DNA of 64,000 nucleotides from Lepisosteus oculatus (GCF_040954835.1 NC_090723.1:692001-756000), one strand, 5' to 3'; counted from the first letter of the stretch, positions 11,986-24,503 are shown. The notes: generated by a model from the sequence alone, not told the origin. Numbers and translations: made by a program.

Positions 11986-14900
11986 ATGGCTCTCGCAGAC
12001 CAGGACTGCCACCGGCGCTTCCAGACCGCGGTCTGCGTCATCCAGAACCTGCCCAAGACCGGTGAGCTGGGCGCCACCCGACAGATCTGCCGGGCGGACG
12101 TTAAAACCTCCTGCGGGAAAAAGATGTTGCGATTTGTTTCGAATGAGTTTCTCGGCCTCTGCTTGACTGACAGCTGGCCTGTGTGGTGCTCTGCTTCAGG
12201 CTGCTACAAGCCCTCCTATGACGTGATGCTCCGGCTGTACGGGCTCTACAAGCAGGCGACCTGTGGCCCCTGCAGGCTGCCTCGTCCCGGGTTCTGGGAC
12301 CCCGTCGGCCGCTACAAATGGTGAGGGACTTGCAGGGAAGCTGGATAGATCTGTTTCAATGGTTATAGACTGGAATATGCTGCTGCTATGAATACAGTAC
12401 ATACAGTATGTGTGTTAAGTTTACATAAGATTTATTAGAAACATTGCAAACATTGCAAACCAGAGAGGGCGGTTCTGCCCATTGTGTTTGCTCACTTGCT
12501 GGTATTCCCCAGGGCATCTGCTTCAGCATGTGGTTGGCAGGCTTGTTCCAGACGCCCATCGCTCTTCGTGCACAGGAACTCTTCCTGGCCGCCGTCCTGC
12601 ATGCATGCCCACTGGTCCTTGCGTGTGACTGTGTCGTTGTGTGTGCCGCTGGGATTTGGCTTTATAATGCCTCTTCCTCGCAGGGACTCCTGGAAGCGCC
12701 TGGGAAACATGTCTCACAGCGCAGCCATGACAGCCTACGTTGATGAGATAAAGAGAGTGGCACAGGAGGTAGGGCCTCTCTCCTGTCCTCAGCACAGAGA
12801 GTCACTGTATTTCCTACTGCTGGAACTCCAGGCCTCTCTTAATAAGGTAGAAAGCATGACGTACCCAGCGTCTGGCATTGTCTTCTGCTGGTACAGCCCT
12901 GGGGGGGATCAGACTGATACCCCTGGGATTCAGACTTGTTTCCGTGTGCTGTGTGTTTCGGAGCGCGGGGTGACCTGAGCACGTATGAGCACGCGTGTCC
13001 AGGCAGCGTGCTGGCACGACTGAGGCTGTGTCGCCCCCTGCAGGTGATTGACACCATGCCCGTGACGGAGAAGACGGCAGCCCTGTTCCACTACTTCAAG
13101 CCTCTCTACCACGTCATCCACGACATGCCCCAGCTCCCCGAGGCGCTGCAGAGCCTGAGGGCAGGTCATTATCTTATCATTCATGATCTCATCTGTGACT
13201 GGTGCCTTCAAGTCCACTGTTTGCAGAGAATAGGAGAGCAGAGCCCTTATACTTGGCACAGGACAGGAAATACGGGGTCCTCTGAAACCAAGAATATATC
13301 TGATGGTAATTTCTGACCTCAGATGACCTCATCTGAAGCTGAAATTTGTAAAAGGGTCTTTGTAAATAAATGGTTCAGTTTTAAGGTTGTTTGATGGACC
13401 TCAGGTGGACGCAGGTCTGTGAGGACCAGCACCAACAAAGCCAGAGCTGAGCGTGCGGGTGCCAGGTGTGTCAGAGAGGTGAGCTGTCCCTCGTGATGAG
13501 GCGTGTTTGGAAAGGGGTCAGGCTGACCATCAGCCCCGCTTGTACCCATGCGAGTGGTGTGGCCCTGTGGACGGAGCTAACGCCACTCACACTCTCTTCT
13601 CCCTCCTGCCTGTGTGTGTGACCAGGGCTGGAGCGGACGGACACGGACAGCGGCGCGAGTCTCGAGCTGAGCCAGGAGCTGCAGAGCCTGGGGAACGGTG
13701 AGCTTCGTCCTGCGTGGGACACGGTGCGGACGAGCGGCTGTCAGGGGGAGGTTTCTGGGAAACGCATCACAGCAGGTGATTCTCAGGCTTCCCTGGTACA
13801 GTGTGATGGTCTAAATAGTATCCCACAGATGCTGAATACTTCCTATTTATAGTGCAGGAACATGCACAGACATGTTGCAGTAAGTAATATGATTAGTTCA
13901 GCATTGCTGCCTCGCAGCGCCGGGGCCCTGGGTTCAGTTCGGGACCTGGGGTGCTGTCTGTCTGTGCCCTGTCTGTGCCCTGTCTGTGCCCTGTCTGTGC
14001 CCTGTCTGTGCCCTGACTTGTGCCTCTTGCTTGCCAGGATAGGCTCTGGCTGCTCCGTGACTCTGAACTGGATTAAAGTGGTTAGAAAATGGATCCATTG
14101 TTTCTGTATTGACATACATTTCGCAACTAACATCAAAGAAAGGGGACAAGAGAGACTCTTGCCTGGTTTATCGCTCTGAAGAAAGTTAAGAATGAAGGAA
14201 AGGCAGTGCGGATGACTTCTTAAAAAACATTTCAGGACATAGCACAGAAACAGGACTGAACCCAAATACTGGCCTTGACAGAAATAAGAGATTTGAATCA
14301 AAAGAAAAATAATTAAGAAAAAAGTAATTTGTTAAACTACCATTTATGCCTTTGTGTCCTAATTAAAGACATAAGTGAGAAGCAAAACCCAGCCTCAACT
14401 ATATTTTTAGGACTTAAATCAGATCCTGTCTCTAACGTATTCACAGCTTTGAGTTTAGATGTTCAGCTCATTTATTTATTTAGACTCTGCTGTAGAAAGG
14501 CTGTGGGACTGATTCTGTGAACTGGGCTTCTTCAGGGCAGTTCATGTGTAATCAGTAATACCACTGCTAACAGAAGGCAGGAGGATCAAGGGGCCTGTTC
14601 CTACATATAGTACCACGCCTGTGACTTCCAGGATCTGACATTGTGAAACAAATGGCTCAATTCGGGCCTACCAGGACACGCCCCTCTCAGCTGGTTTGGG
14701 TTTTTAAACAAAGGGGTGTTGAGTGAAGAGGTAATTAAGAGCTGTCATTCTCCTGCACATTCGGTATGCAGTGTCTCTTATCATTCTCCAACATGGTCCC
14801 TGGCTCTGTGATTGAATTACTTGTCTGAACTGAATTCTGTTGTGAGCCAAAGAGCACGCAGTCAGCCAGCTGCAAACACTCCAGCTCTGAAGTGACCCTG

Positions 14901-17900
14901 ACTGAATAGGTGCTGCATCTAGGAAATTGTGGTCCACTGTCTTCCCCGGGCAGCTGTGAATTGAAGGAAACTCCCCAGAGTGTGACTGGTGTCCTCAAGG
15001 AGTGATGAGCTCCTTTTCTCGCTGTGAGGGAGTTATCGGTGTCTCGTGAGCGGTGGGTGGCTCCTTGTAGATCTACCTGTGTAGCAGGGCTGGATCGACT
15101 GGTTGGTGTTTCTGCTGTTAAGAGGGAAAACTCCCTCCCCCAGTCCCTCCCCCGGTCCCGGTCCGGTCTGCACTCCCTCCCCCAGTCCCAGTCCGGTCTG
15201 CACTCCCTCCCCGGTGTCAGTGCTGTCTGTTGGGGTTCAGGGACGGAGGGGTGCTATCCGGGGAGGGATGTTTCATGCTGGCGACTCGTGTCTCTCTGCT
15301 GCAGGGGTGGTGCTGGAGGGCCCTCGGGTGTCCAGTGACTCGGAGGGAGAGGTCTTCTGTGACTCGCTGGAACGCCTGGACCACGATAAGGTACAGGAGT
15401 CAAAGGTCACAGATTTTTGACCAACAGCCTGTTGAGCAAAGGTGAAACATGTTTCTCCACTAGCTAATGATGTGAGTTAATTACTAAGAATCTATACTGT
15501 AGTAATTACAGTAAAGCACAGATTTGGTAAACCAGGATGTGAATATTGGGAAGCAGTGGAAATGCAAAATAAATCCATGAGGAAAAAAAAAGTGCAGATT
15601 TTATCTGGTTCTCTTTCATACAGGAGAATTTTTAACCACTTATCCTAATAGCTGGGTGATGGGCACCTAATTTGTCCAATAAGGGGCTGACCCAATATCT
15701 TTTAACCCCCTGACATTTTGACAAAGGTCTGACAGTGATGGGTTGTGGTTGTCCACAGTGCAGTCCCATCTAGCCTCAGGAAACAAGGATAGGTTTCGGG
15801 CGGCTGTGATCCTTGCAGTGGGAAAATGGAAGGATGGATGGGAACTGCAGAGCTGGCAAGATCTGTGATGTTTCGATGGAGAACCAGGAACTTTAAACTT
15901 TAAACTTCCTTAAAGAAATAAAGAGTGGAGAAGCACCCATAAGGGCCAGAGCCTACAGTCCATATGTGGAGCTCTGTAATGGGGGCGTGTCTCTTTGTGG
16001 GTGTGGCCTGTGGAGGTCACACTGTGTTCTCTGTCTGTAGTGCGACCAATGGCTGAATGGTCTTGGTTCTGACCACACCCCCGTTGCTGAGGCAACCCAG
16101 ATGGGACTGGGCCAAGGCGGAGAAAGGGGACAGAGGATGAGGAGGAGGGGTTCCCCCAGGGCAGTACGAGAAGGACGCAGAGAGGAGACACGTGAGAAGA
16201 CATCGTTCTCTTATTCCTTCTCTTTGTTGGCTTAAAAAGAAAGAAACCTCAAAAGCTTGCCCCTCGTGGGGTTGATTCATGATACGTATGCTTGACAACA
16301 CAGCTAGGCTGAAATCACTGTCACGTTCAGCTAGTGTGATCAATTCGTTGCCTTTCAACAGATCCGTGCAAAGCTGCCTGCCAGCCAGTGCATTTCATAT
16401 TGATGATCTATCCTCGGGACAGCAAATCAGACAGGTGCTGAGATGCGGACTTGCCCATTAGTGCTCCTCATCGAGCTCCTCTCTGGGTGTCCGTGTTCAT
16501 GCTGGGGCCCCGGGCCCCTGGGCGCTTGGCCAGGGGGGAACCACGCGCTGCGGCGCTGCTGCTGGCGGGGGGCTGGTGTGGCGCCACGCCTGGCAATCTC
16601 ACCATTCATTTGCGTTTGTGTCGCTGCAGGCTCCAGGGACCGGGGTGACGTCCCCCGCGCGGGGCGGGCGCTGGCGGGGGGCGCGGGGGCAGGGGGCAGG
16701 GGCGGCGAGGAGGGAGGCCCGGGGGTCGGCCAGGGGGCCGCGGTGCAGGAGCAGGTTGCCCTGGCGCTGCGGAGACTGCAGGAGGACATGCGCCACCTAC
16801 TGGAGCGGCTGGAGACGCTGGAGAGGCTGACGCCGGCACAGGTAGGCTCTGCTGGCCCTGCCCAGCACCTCCGGGGGGCAGCAGAGAGCCGTGTGGCAAG
16901 GCATGTGTGCTGGCATGGGAGCCCCATCCTAGCACAGTAAGTGCATGGAAATACTCGAGACTGAACGTACCACACAGATTTACTATGGGAATTCAAGAAG
17001 ACAGTCTGTGTCAAAGGTTGTCAAAAAACATCCCATCCCAGTATCCCGAGCATTTAATTACCCAGGTGGACCAGACCGAGGAGACATGCTGGGCTACAGC
17101 TCCCAGAGCACAGGAGCCAAGATCCCCTGACCTACAGGATAATCGGGGAGCTTAAAAAAGCCGGAGGTCCTTCCCGTGACAAACCCACCGGCTGCCCTCC
17201 AGCTGGTCAGACCTCTGCTTCTCGACATGTTGAGAGCTGTGCCTGCGAGTCAAAGCGCAAACAAATGCAAAGAGCTGGAGCACCGCTCTGCACTGTTAAA
17301 CCAAGGCTCAGGCCACAAATGGTGGTGGTGTTGGTACGATCCTGCTCTGGAAACGGGGAATTCTGCTTACCTGTGTAACATGGTGGACAGGTCAAATTCC
17401 TGGCAGTGTTATGTGAAAAGGAGGAGCTCCGATGTCAGGAATGCGATTTCGGAGGGGCAGCACGGTCACCCTACAGCACACGCAGGAGGGCGTGAGCGCT
17501 GAGCGGTAGGCGTTGGGCACTCGGAGACCTGTCTCCTGAACTCTGTCTCTCTGTGCTCCAGGAACGGGAGCCAGGCTGGAGACCTGCAGCGCGAGACGTC
17601 ACTCCTGCGGAAAAGGTAAAGAGCTCAGGCGCTTCCGCAGGGCGACACGGGCGGTTAGCGGCCGAGGCGTGGGGTTGTGTTTGTCTCCGTGATCGGATGC
17701 GCATGATGAAAGAGGACGAGACGGGCCAGGGAACCCGTCACACCTGTCTCACGGCGGCTTTGCAAGTGCCTCTTTCGTTCAGAGGAAGCAGAGGTGAAGA
17801 CGTCGTGCTGTTAGGAGTGTGGCGAGAAAGAGGAGACTGGAGTGCAGGAGACATGTCATCACTCCAGGGATCTGTCAGGAAGCGTCCTCGGAGAGGGTTG

Positions 17901-19830
17901 TAGAGGGAAAAGTCATGGGTATGACAAAGCCTTAGAACAGATCTGTTCAGGGAGAGATCTACATCTCAGTCTATTGTTCAGTCTGCTGGAGTCGACGGGT
18001 GTCGTGTCTGATTATCAGGGACAACAGTGTATCTCCGACCTCTGGCCAGACGGTTATCTGCTGGTCAAAGTTCACTTTAATCCAGGGTGTAGAAAGAGTA
18101 AGAGTGAGTGAGGAAAGAACAGTGAAGCTCAAGGACCAAGTTAAAGGAGGACAGGGAAATACCACTGAGCCGGTCGTGCCTGAGCTAAGGAAGGCAAGAC
18201 TTGGGGTTTATGTACATGGGCCCTTCTAGTCGTGCTGCCACAAAGAAGCACCTGTTACAGCAGCTAGGAATGTGAGTGTAGTGTCAGGGCTGAGGTACGT
18301 TATTCAAACCTGTTCTGAGGAATCAGCCAGCCTACGTGACCTTCAAACCTCGGGTTAAAAAATAAGCTTATCAGCAACGGATCTGACAACAAAAATTCCA
18401 CCTTTCATTAAGACGGATGGAGCGTTGCTCTGTAATTGGCCAGCCTGTGTTCTGACTGACAGTGGAATTTGTGGGCGGAAGTCTGCTCTCGCCCTGCAGC
18501 GGGGAGGGTGTGGAGGGGTGTGCTGGTGTCTGCTGTGATCATCAAAAAGGCTCTGAATACCAATCATATCATCTGGCTTTCCTGAAACTCGTTCTTGGTA
18601 ATGCTTTCTAGTAAATGGCTATTTATGAATCATTAGTTACAGTTTCCTGCTGACTTCAGTTCCATTCGACTGTGCTCCACAGTACACATTTTTATTAATG
18701 ACTTTAAATTTGACTGCATATTTGTTCAAAGGTTTATCACTTAGACAAAAAGTTCAGATTGTTTTTACAATTGGCTACACCCCAATCTGATCTGCAGAGA
18801 TGGTCAGTGACACCTGAGGAGCTGTTTGTATGAAGGAACAAAAAAGGTTACAAAGAATAGTCCACCTAGCCTGCCTGGCGGTGATTGGTCAAAAGTGATG
18901 AATGCTAGTTACTGAATGGATTAATGACTTTCTGGATTAATATGGACAATGTCACATTAATTGACACCTTCTGAAGGTGTGGCATTAAGGTGGTCACTTA
19001 CTTTCCAGCAAGTGTCATTGGTTACCTTGTTTAACTGTTCAACTGTTTAAAACACTTTGGCAGCTCGTCATTTAATAATTTAGTGATTAAGAGATGTCTT
19101 GAAGTGATAACAGGAGCTCTCCTTAGCCTCTCCACACAAGAGATGAACAATCCAGACTTCACTAAACAGAATACCTGCTAAACAGACTGAAACATTGCAT
19201 TTCATACAACATGAAAATGCGGTTTTAGTGTGACCTGTGGCTTTCCAGGATCGGCCACCCCCAGATTCCAGGCTGAATTCACTGCTGAACTTGGCAGCCT
19301 GTTCATGTCACTTCATGTATAATTACACTGGAGTAACAGTTCCTTGTTACAGCATATTAACCCCATTGCCCTCTTACAGATTGGCCAACCTCTAACCTTT
19401 AGCCCTTGACCTTTACCCTTTGAATCCTTGCTTTAAAAAACAACCAGGACACTGACAGAAACACCCACAACAGGCTCTGTCCTGTGCTGGATTTGAGATG
19501 AACCTTCCTGCTGTCTTAAGTTTTCGTTTTCACATGGTTCAGTCTTTTTGGAAAGGCAATTCAGGAGGACCAGCCTATGGTCCTCATACCGAATACAGAG
19601 CAGGAGAGAGGAGATCTTGAAAACAGGCTTCACGATTTTGCATTGTAAAGAGCCGTGTTTGTGCTGTGTTTTACTCTTCTCTGTTTTGTGTTTGCCTGCA
19701 GGGGCCCTGGTATGGGGCGTTTGGTGTGTCTGGGCGCACTCTTCTCTTCCTGCTCCTCTGGCCCTTTCTGGCCCAGGGCCTGGCCAGCCTGCTGTGGCAC
19801 AGACACAGGAAGGTCCGGAAGGCCGCGTGA
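11986..19830 (+). CDS. ACBD4: ACBD4, acyl-CoA-binding domain protein 4 (ten coding exons, 368 aa)
   Basis: Coding exons, each with AG/GT borders and joining in one frame: 11986-12061, 12200-12320, 12684-12768, 13044-13164, 13626-13697, 15305-15390, 16041-16191, 16630-16841, 17562-17615, 19702-19830. They total 1107 nt. Residues about 5-95 form the acyl-CoA-binding domain, with YKQAT at 42-46 and GFWDPVGRYKWDSW at 56-69. Residues 170-183 (DSEGEVFCDSLERL) match the FFAT-like motif that binds VAP proteins in ACBD4/5. Exon 9 gives a Gly/Ala-rich linker and a coiled coil ending LLERLETLERL. The last exon encodes a hydrophobic anchor (about 339-358, LLFLLLWPFLAQ) and a basic tail HRHRKVRKAA, as expected for a peroxisomal tail-anchored protein that tethers peroxisomes to ER. 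ATG 11986 has the better Kozak context; an in-frame ATG at 11944 would add 14 residues. HEXIM1 downstream fits human synteny and favours ACBD4 over ACBD5. Exons 8 and 10 are less conserved and less certain. Confidence 0.9.
13895..14105 (+). repeat. V-SINE/DANA-like element with internal 11-bp minisatellite
   Basis: The head GCTGCCTCGCAGCGCCGGGG and GGGTTCAGTTC box lead into a much shortened body; the tail has CCAGGATAGGCTCTGGCTGC and GGTTAGAAAATGGAT. In place of the usual middle part there are five exact copies of TGTCTGTGCCC at 13959-14013. The element lies in the ACBD4 intron between exons 13626-13697 and 15305-15390. Confidence 0.8.
15788..15842 (+). repeat. Decayed SINE 3' end
   Basis: AAGGATAGGTTTCGGGCGGC followed by a GTGGGAAAATGGAAGGATGG tail resembles the 3' end of the V-SINE/DANA-like elements elsewhere in the window. 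It is short and decayed, within the ACBD4 intron before exon 16041-16191. Confidence 0.45.
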
Positions 19831-21751
19831 CAGACCCACGGGTCGGGGATCCGGTGCCACTGCATCTCCTGCCATCACAGCACTGGTCGAGCCGAGTGCC
19901 TGACCCAGACCGGAAGACCAACACCGGCTACAGATTGCTTAGAACCAGTCGTGTCAGCACGCCGCACGACAGAGTGGGGCTCCTCCACCTTAGACACTAG
20001 TATCCCATCATCCTCCAGCGCTGAAGAGTCCAGAGAGGAATGGATGCGAGGGGTCCACAAGGACTGAGGGGTCCACTGGCATCCTGGATTGCTGTTGAGC
20101 ACTGAGCAAATACACCAGTAAATTCTGTGTCAGGGGAACTAAATCTAGGAGCACCTCATAATGCAGAGATAATAACATCTCTAATTATTAACTAACTATT
20201 ACTCAACAGCTCTGTTATCTACGGCCCAATGAGCTCTCTTTCTTATATTTGGGGTTTCTGGTTTGTGTGAATGTTTTCTGTTTCCATATTTCCCCTTTGT
20301 ATGCTAAGCACTATGTTTCAAGTTGAGTGTAATGAACAGACAGGGAAGCATTTCAGTGTTACGCCACAGAGCTGACCTAATGGGGAGAAAAGGAGCAGTG
20401 ACACAACTGTGACTTCTGTCCCCCTTCCCCCCATGAGGTTAACGAGTTCCTTTCAAAAAACTACGTGAAAACAGCACCTATTATCTTGGAAACATCTAAG
20501 AAGAAGAAACAAAGAGAGTCACACAAGAACATGCAGTTTTGTTTTTCCTTTTAGTGTTGCCAGAATCACTAAAGATTCAAGTAGCTGTCCCTTATCTGAG
20601 GGGGCGTGGCTGCTTCTCAGTAAGGAGGTGCTTCAGTTCCAGTGCCACTGGTGCTTTCAGGTGCAGCGCAGCGTGACTCTGAGGTCACTGCAGCCCGTTC
20701 AGTGAAACAGATCTGGGAGGGGCTCGTGGGCGATACCAGGGGGTCGATGTGGACCCGGATTCAGTGCCTTTCAGCTCTTGGGTGAGGGGTGAACCGAAGG
20801 GCTGCTTAACATCAAGAAGCTTAAACCGGCTTTAGCCCTGTTAATCAATTACATAGATCCAAGATAATGGAGACTCCTTTGTGTCCTCGTTATTGTTGTT
20901 AAAAAAAGCTTGCTGACCCTGTTCCCAGAGTCAACTGAAAAGGGTTACAAAATATTTTCTCAGTGCAATAAGAACAGTTATGATTTTGAGAAAGGTAAGA
21001 TGTACAAAGTTCAGTGTTTTGACATGCTGCAGGAATGCAACGCTGATCAAGTGAGTGGGATGGAATGTAAATGGAGACACGTACAGTATATGAAGCAGGA
21101 AGGCGTTTCTAATGAATTACCTCTTGACACTTGAATGATCTGTATGCAAACAGAGAGTAACACTGAGATCAGACTGTTCCTGTCTGTGGCTGAGAAAAGA
21201 TTCACAGATAAAACAAGATGTGCAAAATTATATTTGGTGTGGGGGGGTGTATGGTGATTAGAAAGTTTTAAAGATATTAAAAATATATTACATCAGTACT
21301 TTTCTTCTGAAATGTCAACCTTAAAACTGAAAACACAAAAACAGTCTTTTCAGTCCACTCTGAATGTTGGCACCTTACAGTTCATCCCACAGCTGCAGAC
21401 AAGAGGCACAGTATTAAGAAGGGGCAGTTTATCAGTAAAGAGGTATTTTAATTACTTTCATCTGACCCTGTTGCACATGTGCCCAGAAGGGGCCGCTGTG
21501 ACATGTGAAAAGCTGCTTTGCTAACCTGATGACAGGCCCAGTGCTGTCTGTAGCTGGCGGCATTGGAGAAATACGTCTGAGTGTTAATGAACCTGCACAT
21601 GCTGTGTTGTGCTTCAGCAAAAACATCTATTCCTCATCTTCCCAGAGCTGAGCTGACCTAGGAATGGAGAAGAGTCCAGCCATCCACAGGGAGTGCTTAC
21701 AGATCAACTAGTGATGCAGCCGTGCAGAAATCCTGAGTATCCCTGCAGCTG
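19831..21751. other. ACBD4 3' UTR and downstream DNA
   Basis: The first part must hold the ACBD4 3' UTR, but I found no clear AATAAA close to the stop codon, so the transcript end is not placed. The rest has only short open frames without recognisable products and no clear repeat copy. Confidence 0.4.
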
Positions 21752-22465
21752 TCAGCCCAAGTTATGAGATGCAGAGGTGTTGATGTCTGTTCCATGTTGT
21801 GCTAGGTGCTGTGCTGGAGTTGTATTCTTCATGCCAAGGAGACAGGTTTTATAAGGCTCCTGCACACACATTGTGTCCGGTTGACAGTTGGCCTGTCTCA
21901 GTGTGGCTTTCACTATTAGAAAACTTCCTGTTTTTCCGGCCCAGCTCATGACTTCGTGAATGTGACTGCGCACTGAACTAAGGAGCGGAGCTGTGGTCCG
22001 TGAATTAGTGAGAGTGTGGGGCTCAGGGCGCTGCTCCATTCTGAGGGAGATCAGGCAGGCAGCCCTGCAGGTCCAGACCCTGCTGACCAGTGATTGAACT
22101 GCTGTCTCCGGTGCAAAGCCAGGACCCTGACAATGAGAGAGTCTGACTGAGGCAGTGCTGGGCTGTGCGCTGGAAGAGCGGACTGATGCACCAGCAAGAG
22201 GCAGCCTGGCCTTAAACATCATGCTGTGCGTGGAGCCAACACTTTTACCCATCTGCTTCCACAGTGCAGAGTGCATGTTACCCATAGTAGTACGGTACAG
22301 TACTGGTGTTCTGTAACCACTCTCCCACAGGCTGCTGGTGCCCTGCTGAGGAGACAGTGCGTTCAATAAGAAGGTGCTCAGCTGCCAGGTATCGGGGAGC
22401 TTGATGACTGACGACTGGCTCTTCTTAGACAGACACTCACACTGCCCGTCACACCTCTTTGCCAT
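21752..22465 (-). other. Unassigned 237-codon open frame (doubtful gene)
   Basis: An uninterrupted frame runs from an ATG at 22465 to a stop at 21752 on the minus strand. The predicted peptide begins MAKRCDGQCECLSKKSQSSV, is rich in Ser, Thr and Gln, and has no domain, signal peptide or membrane segment that I recognise. Its start has a poor Kozak context and there are no obvious flanking exons. It could be a chance frame, part of an unrecognised repeat, or a lineage-specific single-exon gene. I list it because it is the longest frame in the window not explained by a known gene or its antisense shadow. Confidence 0.2.
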
Positions 22466-23014
22466 GAACTCTTGTACGTGTGCAGGATAGGAGCCAGTTT
22501 CCAGTTATTGTAGATGTGTTTATTGTCTTTATCGCCAGTCCCAGGGGATGCGTTGTGCATTACCATGCTACTCTGTGCAGCACTTTCACTGCGCTGTGCT
22601 GCACTGACCTCTGATTTTACCCTGATTTCACTCTGCTCTGCACTGCGGCGTTTCCTGAAATACCCTGTGCTGTGTTGCTCTTTGATTCTCCCCAAGTTTC
22701 CCAGTAAACCTAGACAAGGGACGGCACTGCCTTGGCAGTTGTCTCCCTCCCATGAGGAAGTGATTCAGGAGGAGGTCGGCTCTCCCTGCCAGCCCAGGGA
22801 GCACCCTGGAGCCTACTGGGGTCACGGTGGCAGGGGAGGGTATGGCTTATGATTCTTACAACGCATGATGCAGTAAAGTACAAATCAGATAACCATTTAG
22901 GGAATTAAGCAAATAATACCTTGCAAATAAGCAGGGAAAACTATTTTTTCCTTGTTTTTTTTTCAATCTAAGATATAAATTTACTGCATGTGTGCCTGTA
23001 TGGATTTGACTACA

Positions 23015-23146
23015 GCTGCCGTCATCTCAAGCAGGTGGGGCTGCACACTGCGGGTGGTGGAGGGGATCCCCATTACCTGTAAAGCGCTTTGAGGGGAGTG
23101 TCCAGAAAAGCGCTATATAAGTCTAAGGGTTATTTATTTATAATAA
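23015..23146 (+). repeat. Interspersed repeat with AT-rich tail, copy 4
   Basis: The copy contains AGGTGGGGCTGCACACTG, CCCCATTACCTGTAAAGCGC and GTCCAGAAAAGCGCTATATA, followed by a degenerate TTATTTATTTATAA tail. It belongs to the same family as the copies at 38950 and 44150. Confidence 0.82.
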
Positions 23147-23353
23147 CAATGTGCCCAAAATCAGTAACTCTTTTTCCACAACCCATCCGCCCTTGCAGGA
23201 GGTGAATATAAATTCGCAGTTAGGACCCGAATAGAAAACCGAAATCCTTGACGATTAAGAGCTCGGCTGCAGCAGAAACCGGAAGACAGCCGTGCCCCTG
23301 CTCGGGCGCGGGGAGCCCCTGTTCGGCAGCGCTGCTCCAATGCGGCTCTGTCT

Positions 23354-23368
23354 CCACCAGATGGCACT
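23354..23368 (+). promoter_or_regulatory. CTCF-like site between ACBD4 and HEXIM1
   Basis: CCACCAGATGGCACT matches the CTCF core consensus CCASYAGRKGGCRSY at all 15 positions. It sits in a small CpG-containing island (about 23200-23440) in the gap between ACBD4 and HEXIM1. Binding is untested. Confidence 0.5.
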
Positions 23369-24349
23369 GTAAACACAGAGCGGGCCCGCAGAGCTGACGC
23401 TTCGGCCGTCCAGTTTGTTGAACTCATGCGAAATAGTGAAAAAGAGCCCAAACGGTATGACATCAACTTCCCTTTATCTTGACAGTCTGCACTGCCTGTT
23501 TGTTGCCCAGTGTATCTGTGTTGTCACTCAGGGCATCAGCAGTCCTCTTGTCATGTTCCCATTATATTAAACAACCACACTTTAGCATGATTTTGCATTT
23601 CTAAGAATCACATTTTAAGTGACAGAGACACATGCAGGCGAGCTCTGTCTTGAGACCTACTGTACATTTGGGCCCCTCCTGAGAGACACTAGCCTGGCTC
23701 TGAACCTGCTGAGACAGACAGCTCTGGCCAGAGGAGATAACGCACATCAGAACCCTGGCCAAAAAGATGGAGCAAGATAATCCCACACAGGTTCCCTATC
23801 ACAAGGCATTTTCTGGTTTTCCTACAACACTCTGGTACCAGTGATAAAAATATCACCCTCTGTATCAAGTCCTTCACTGGATACAGGGCCAAGCTGTCAG
23901 ATACCGCTGTGTTAGTGTTGCTCCATTTTGTGCTTGGTGCTGGGGGTCTCCAAATGAAGAGAACATTGAAGCTTTTCATTCCAGAACAAAGTCCATATAC
24001 TGAGACTTTTACAACAGTCTGTATAAAACACAGGCATCAGATAAAGACTTATTTCATAACAGAAAGCAAACATGATGAAATGTTCACTTCATTGCTTCTG
24101 CTGCACCTTGATTGAGTGGATCTACAGAACCTTCTTAAAGTCAGCTGTCTTTACTGTGGAAAATCACAGAGCACAAAACAGAGCAGACACAAACACCAAA
24201 GTTGGTCACACCAGCCTCGTGCAGTTATGTAGGCAGAATGTAAGAGAGGGAGTCTACTAGTCCTCACAGTGGGAACTGCTTAACAAATTAATTTCTAAGA
24301 CATAATCATGATCCAGTAGGGAGCTGCGTCAGCATGCGTAGGCTGCAAA

Positions 24350-24503
24350 GGAACTAGTAAAGCTGAAAGTTGTTCCAGCTGAAAAGAAACACAACGTTTC
24401 GGCTGTGGAGCCTTCTTCGGGTTGACACACCCAAAGAAGGCTCCACAGCCGAAAGCTGTCTCCTTTCATCTGCTTTCAGCTGAAGCAAACCTTCACTAGT
24501 TCC
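24350..24503. mobile_element. Penelope-like inverted repeat with decayed hammerhead-type cores
   Basis: Two arms, 24350-24421 and 24430-24503, are imperfect reverse complements around the spacer TTGACACA and end in GGAACTAGT and ACTAGTTCC. Each arm has, in its own orientation, AAGAAGGCTCCACAGCCGAAA. In a hammerhead ribozyme the core is CUGANGA, helix II, GAAA; here GGCT and AGCC would form helix II around a CCAC loop, followed by GAAA. The CUGA part is changed to CCGA in one arm and CCAA in the other, so both look inactive. Hammerheads of this kind are known in the terminal repeats of Penelope-like retroelements, which is the basis for the family call. No reverse transcriptase or GIY-YIG frame is present. 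Confidence 0.6.
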
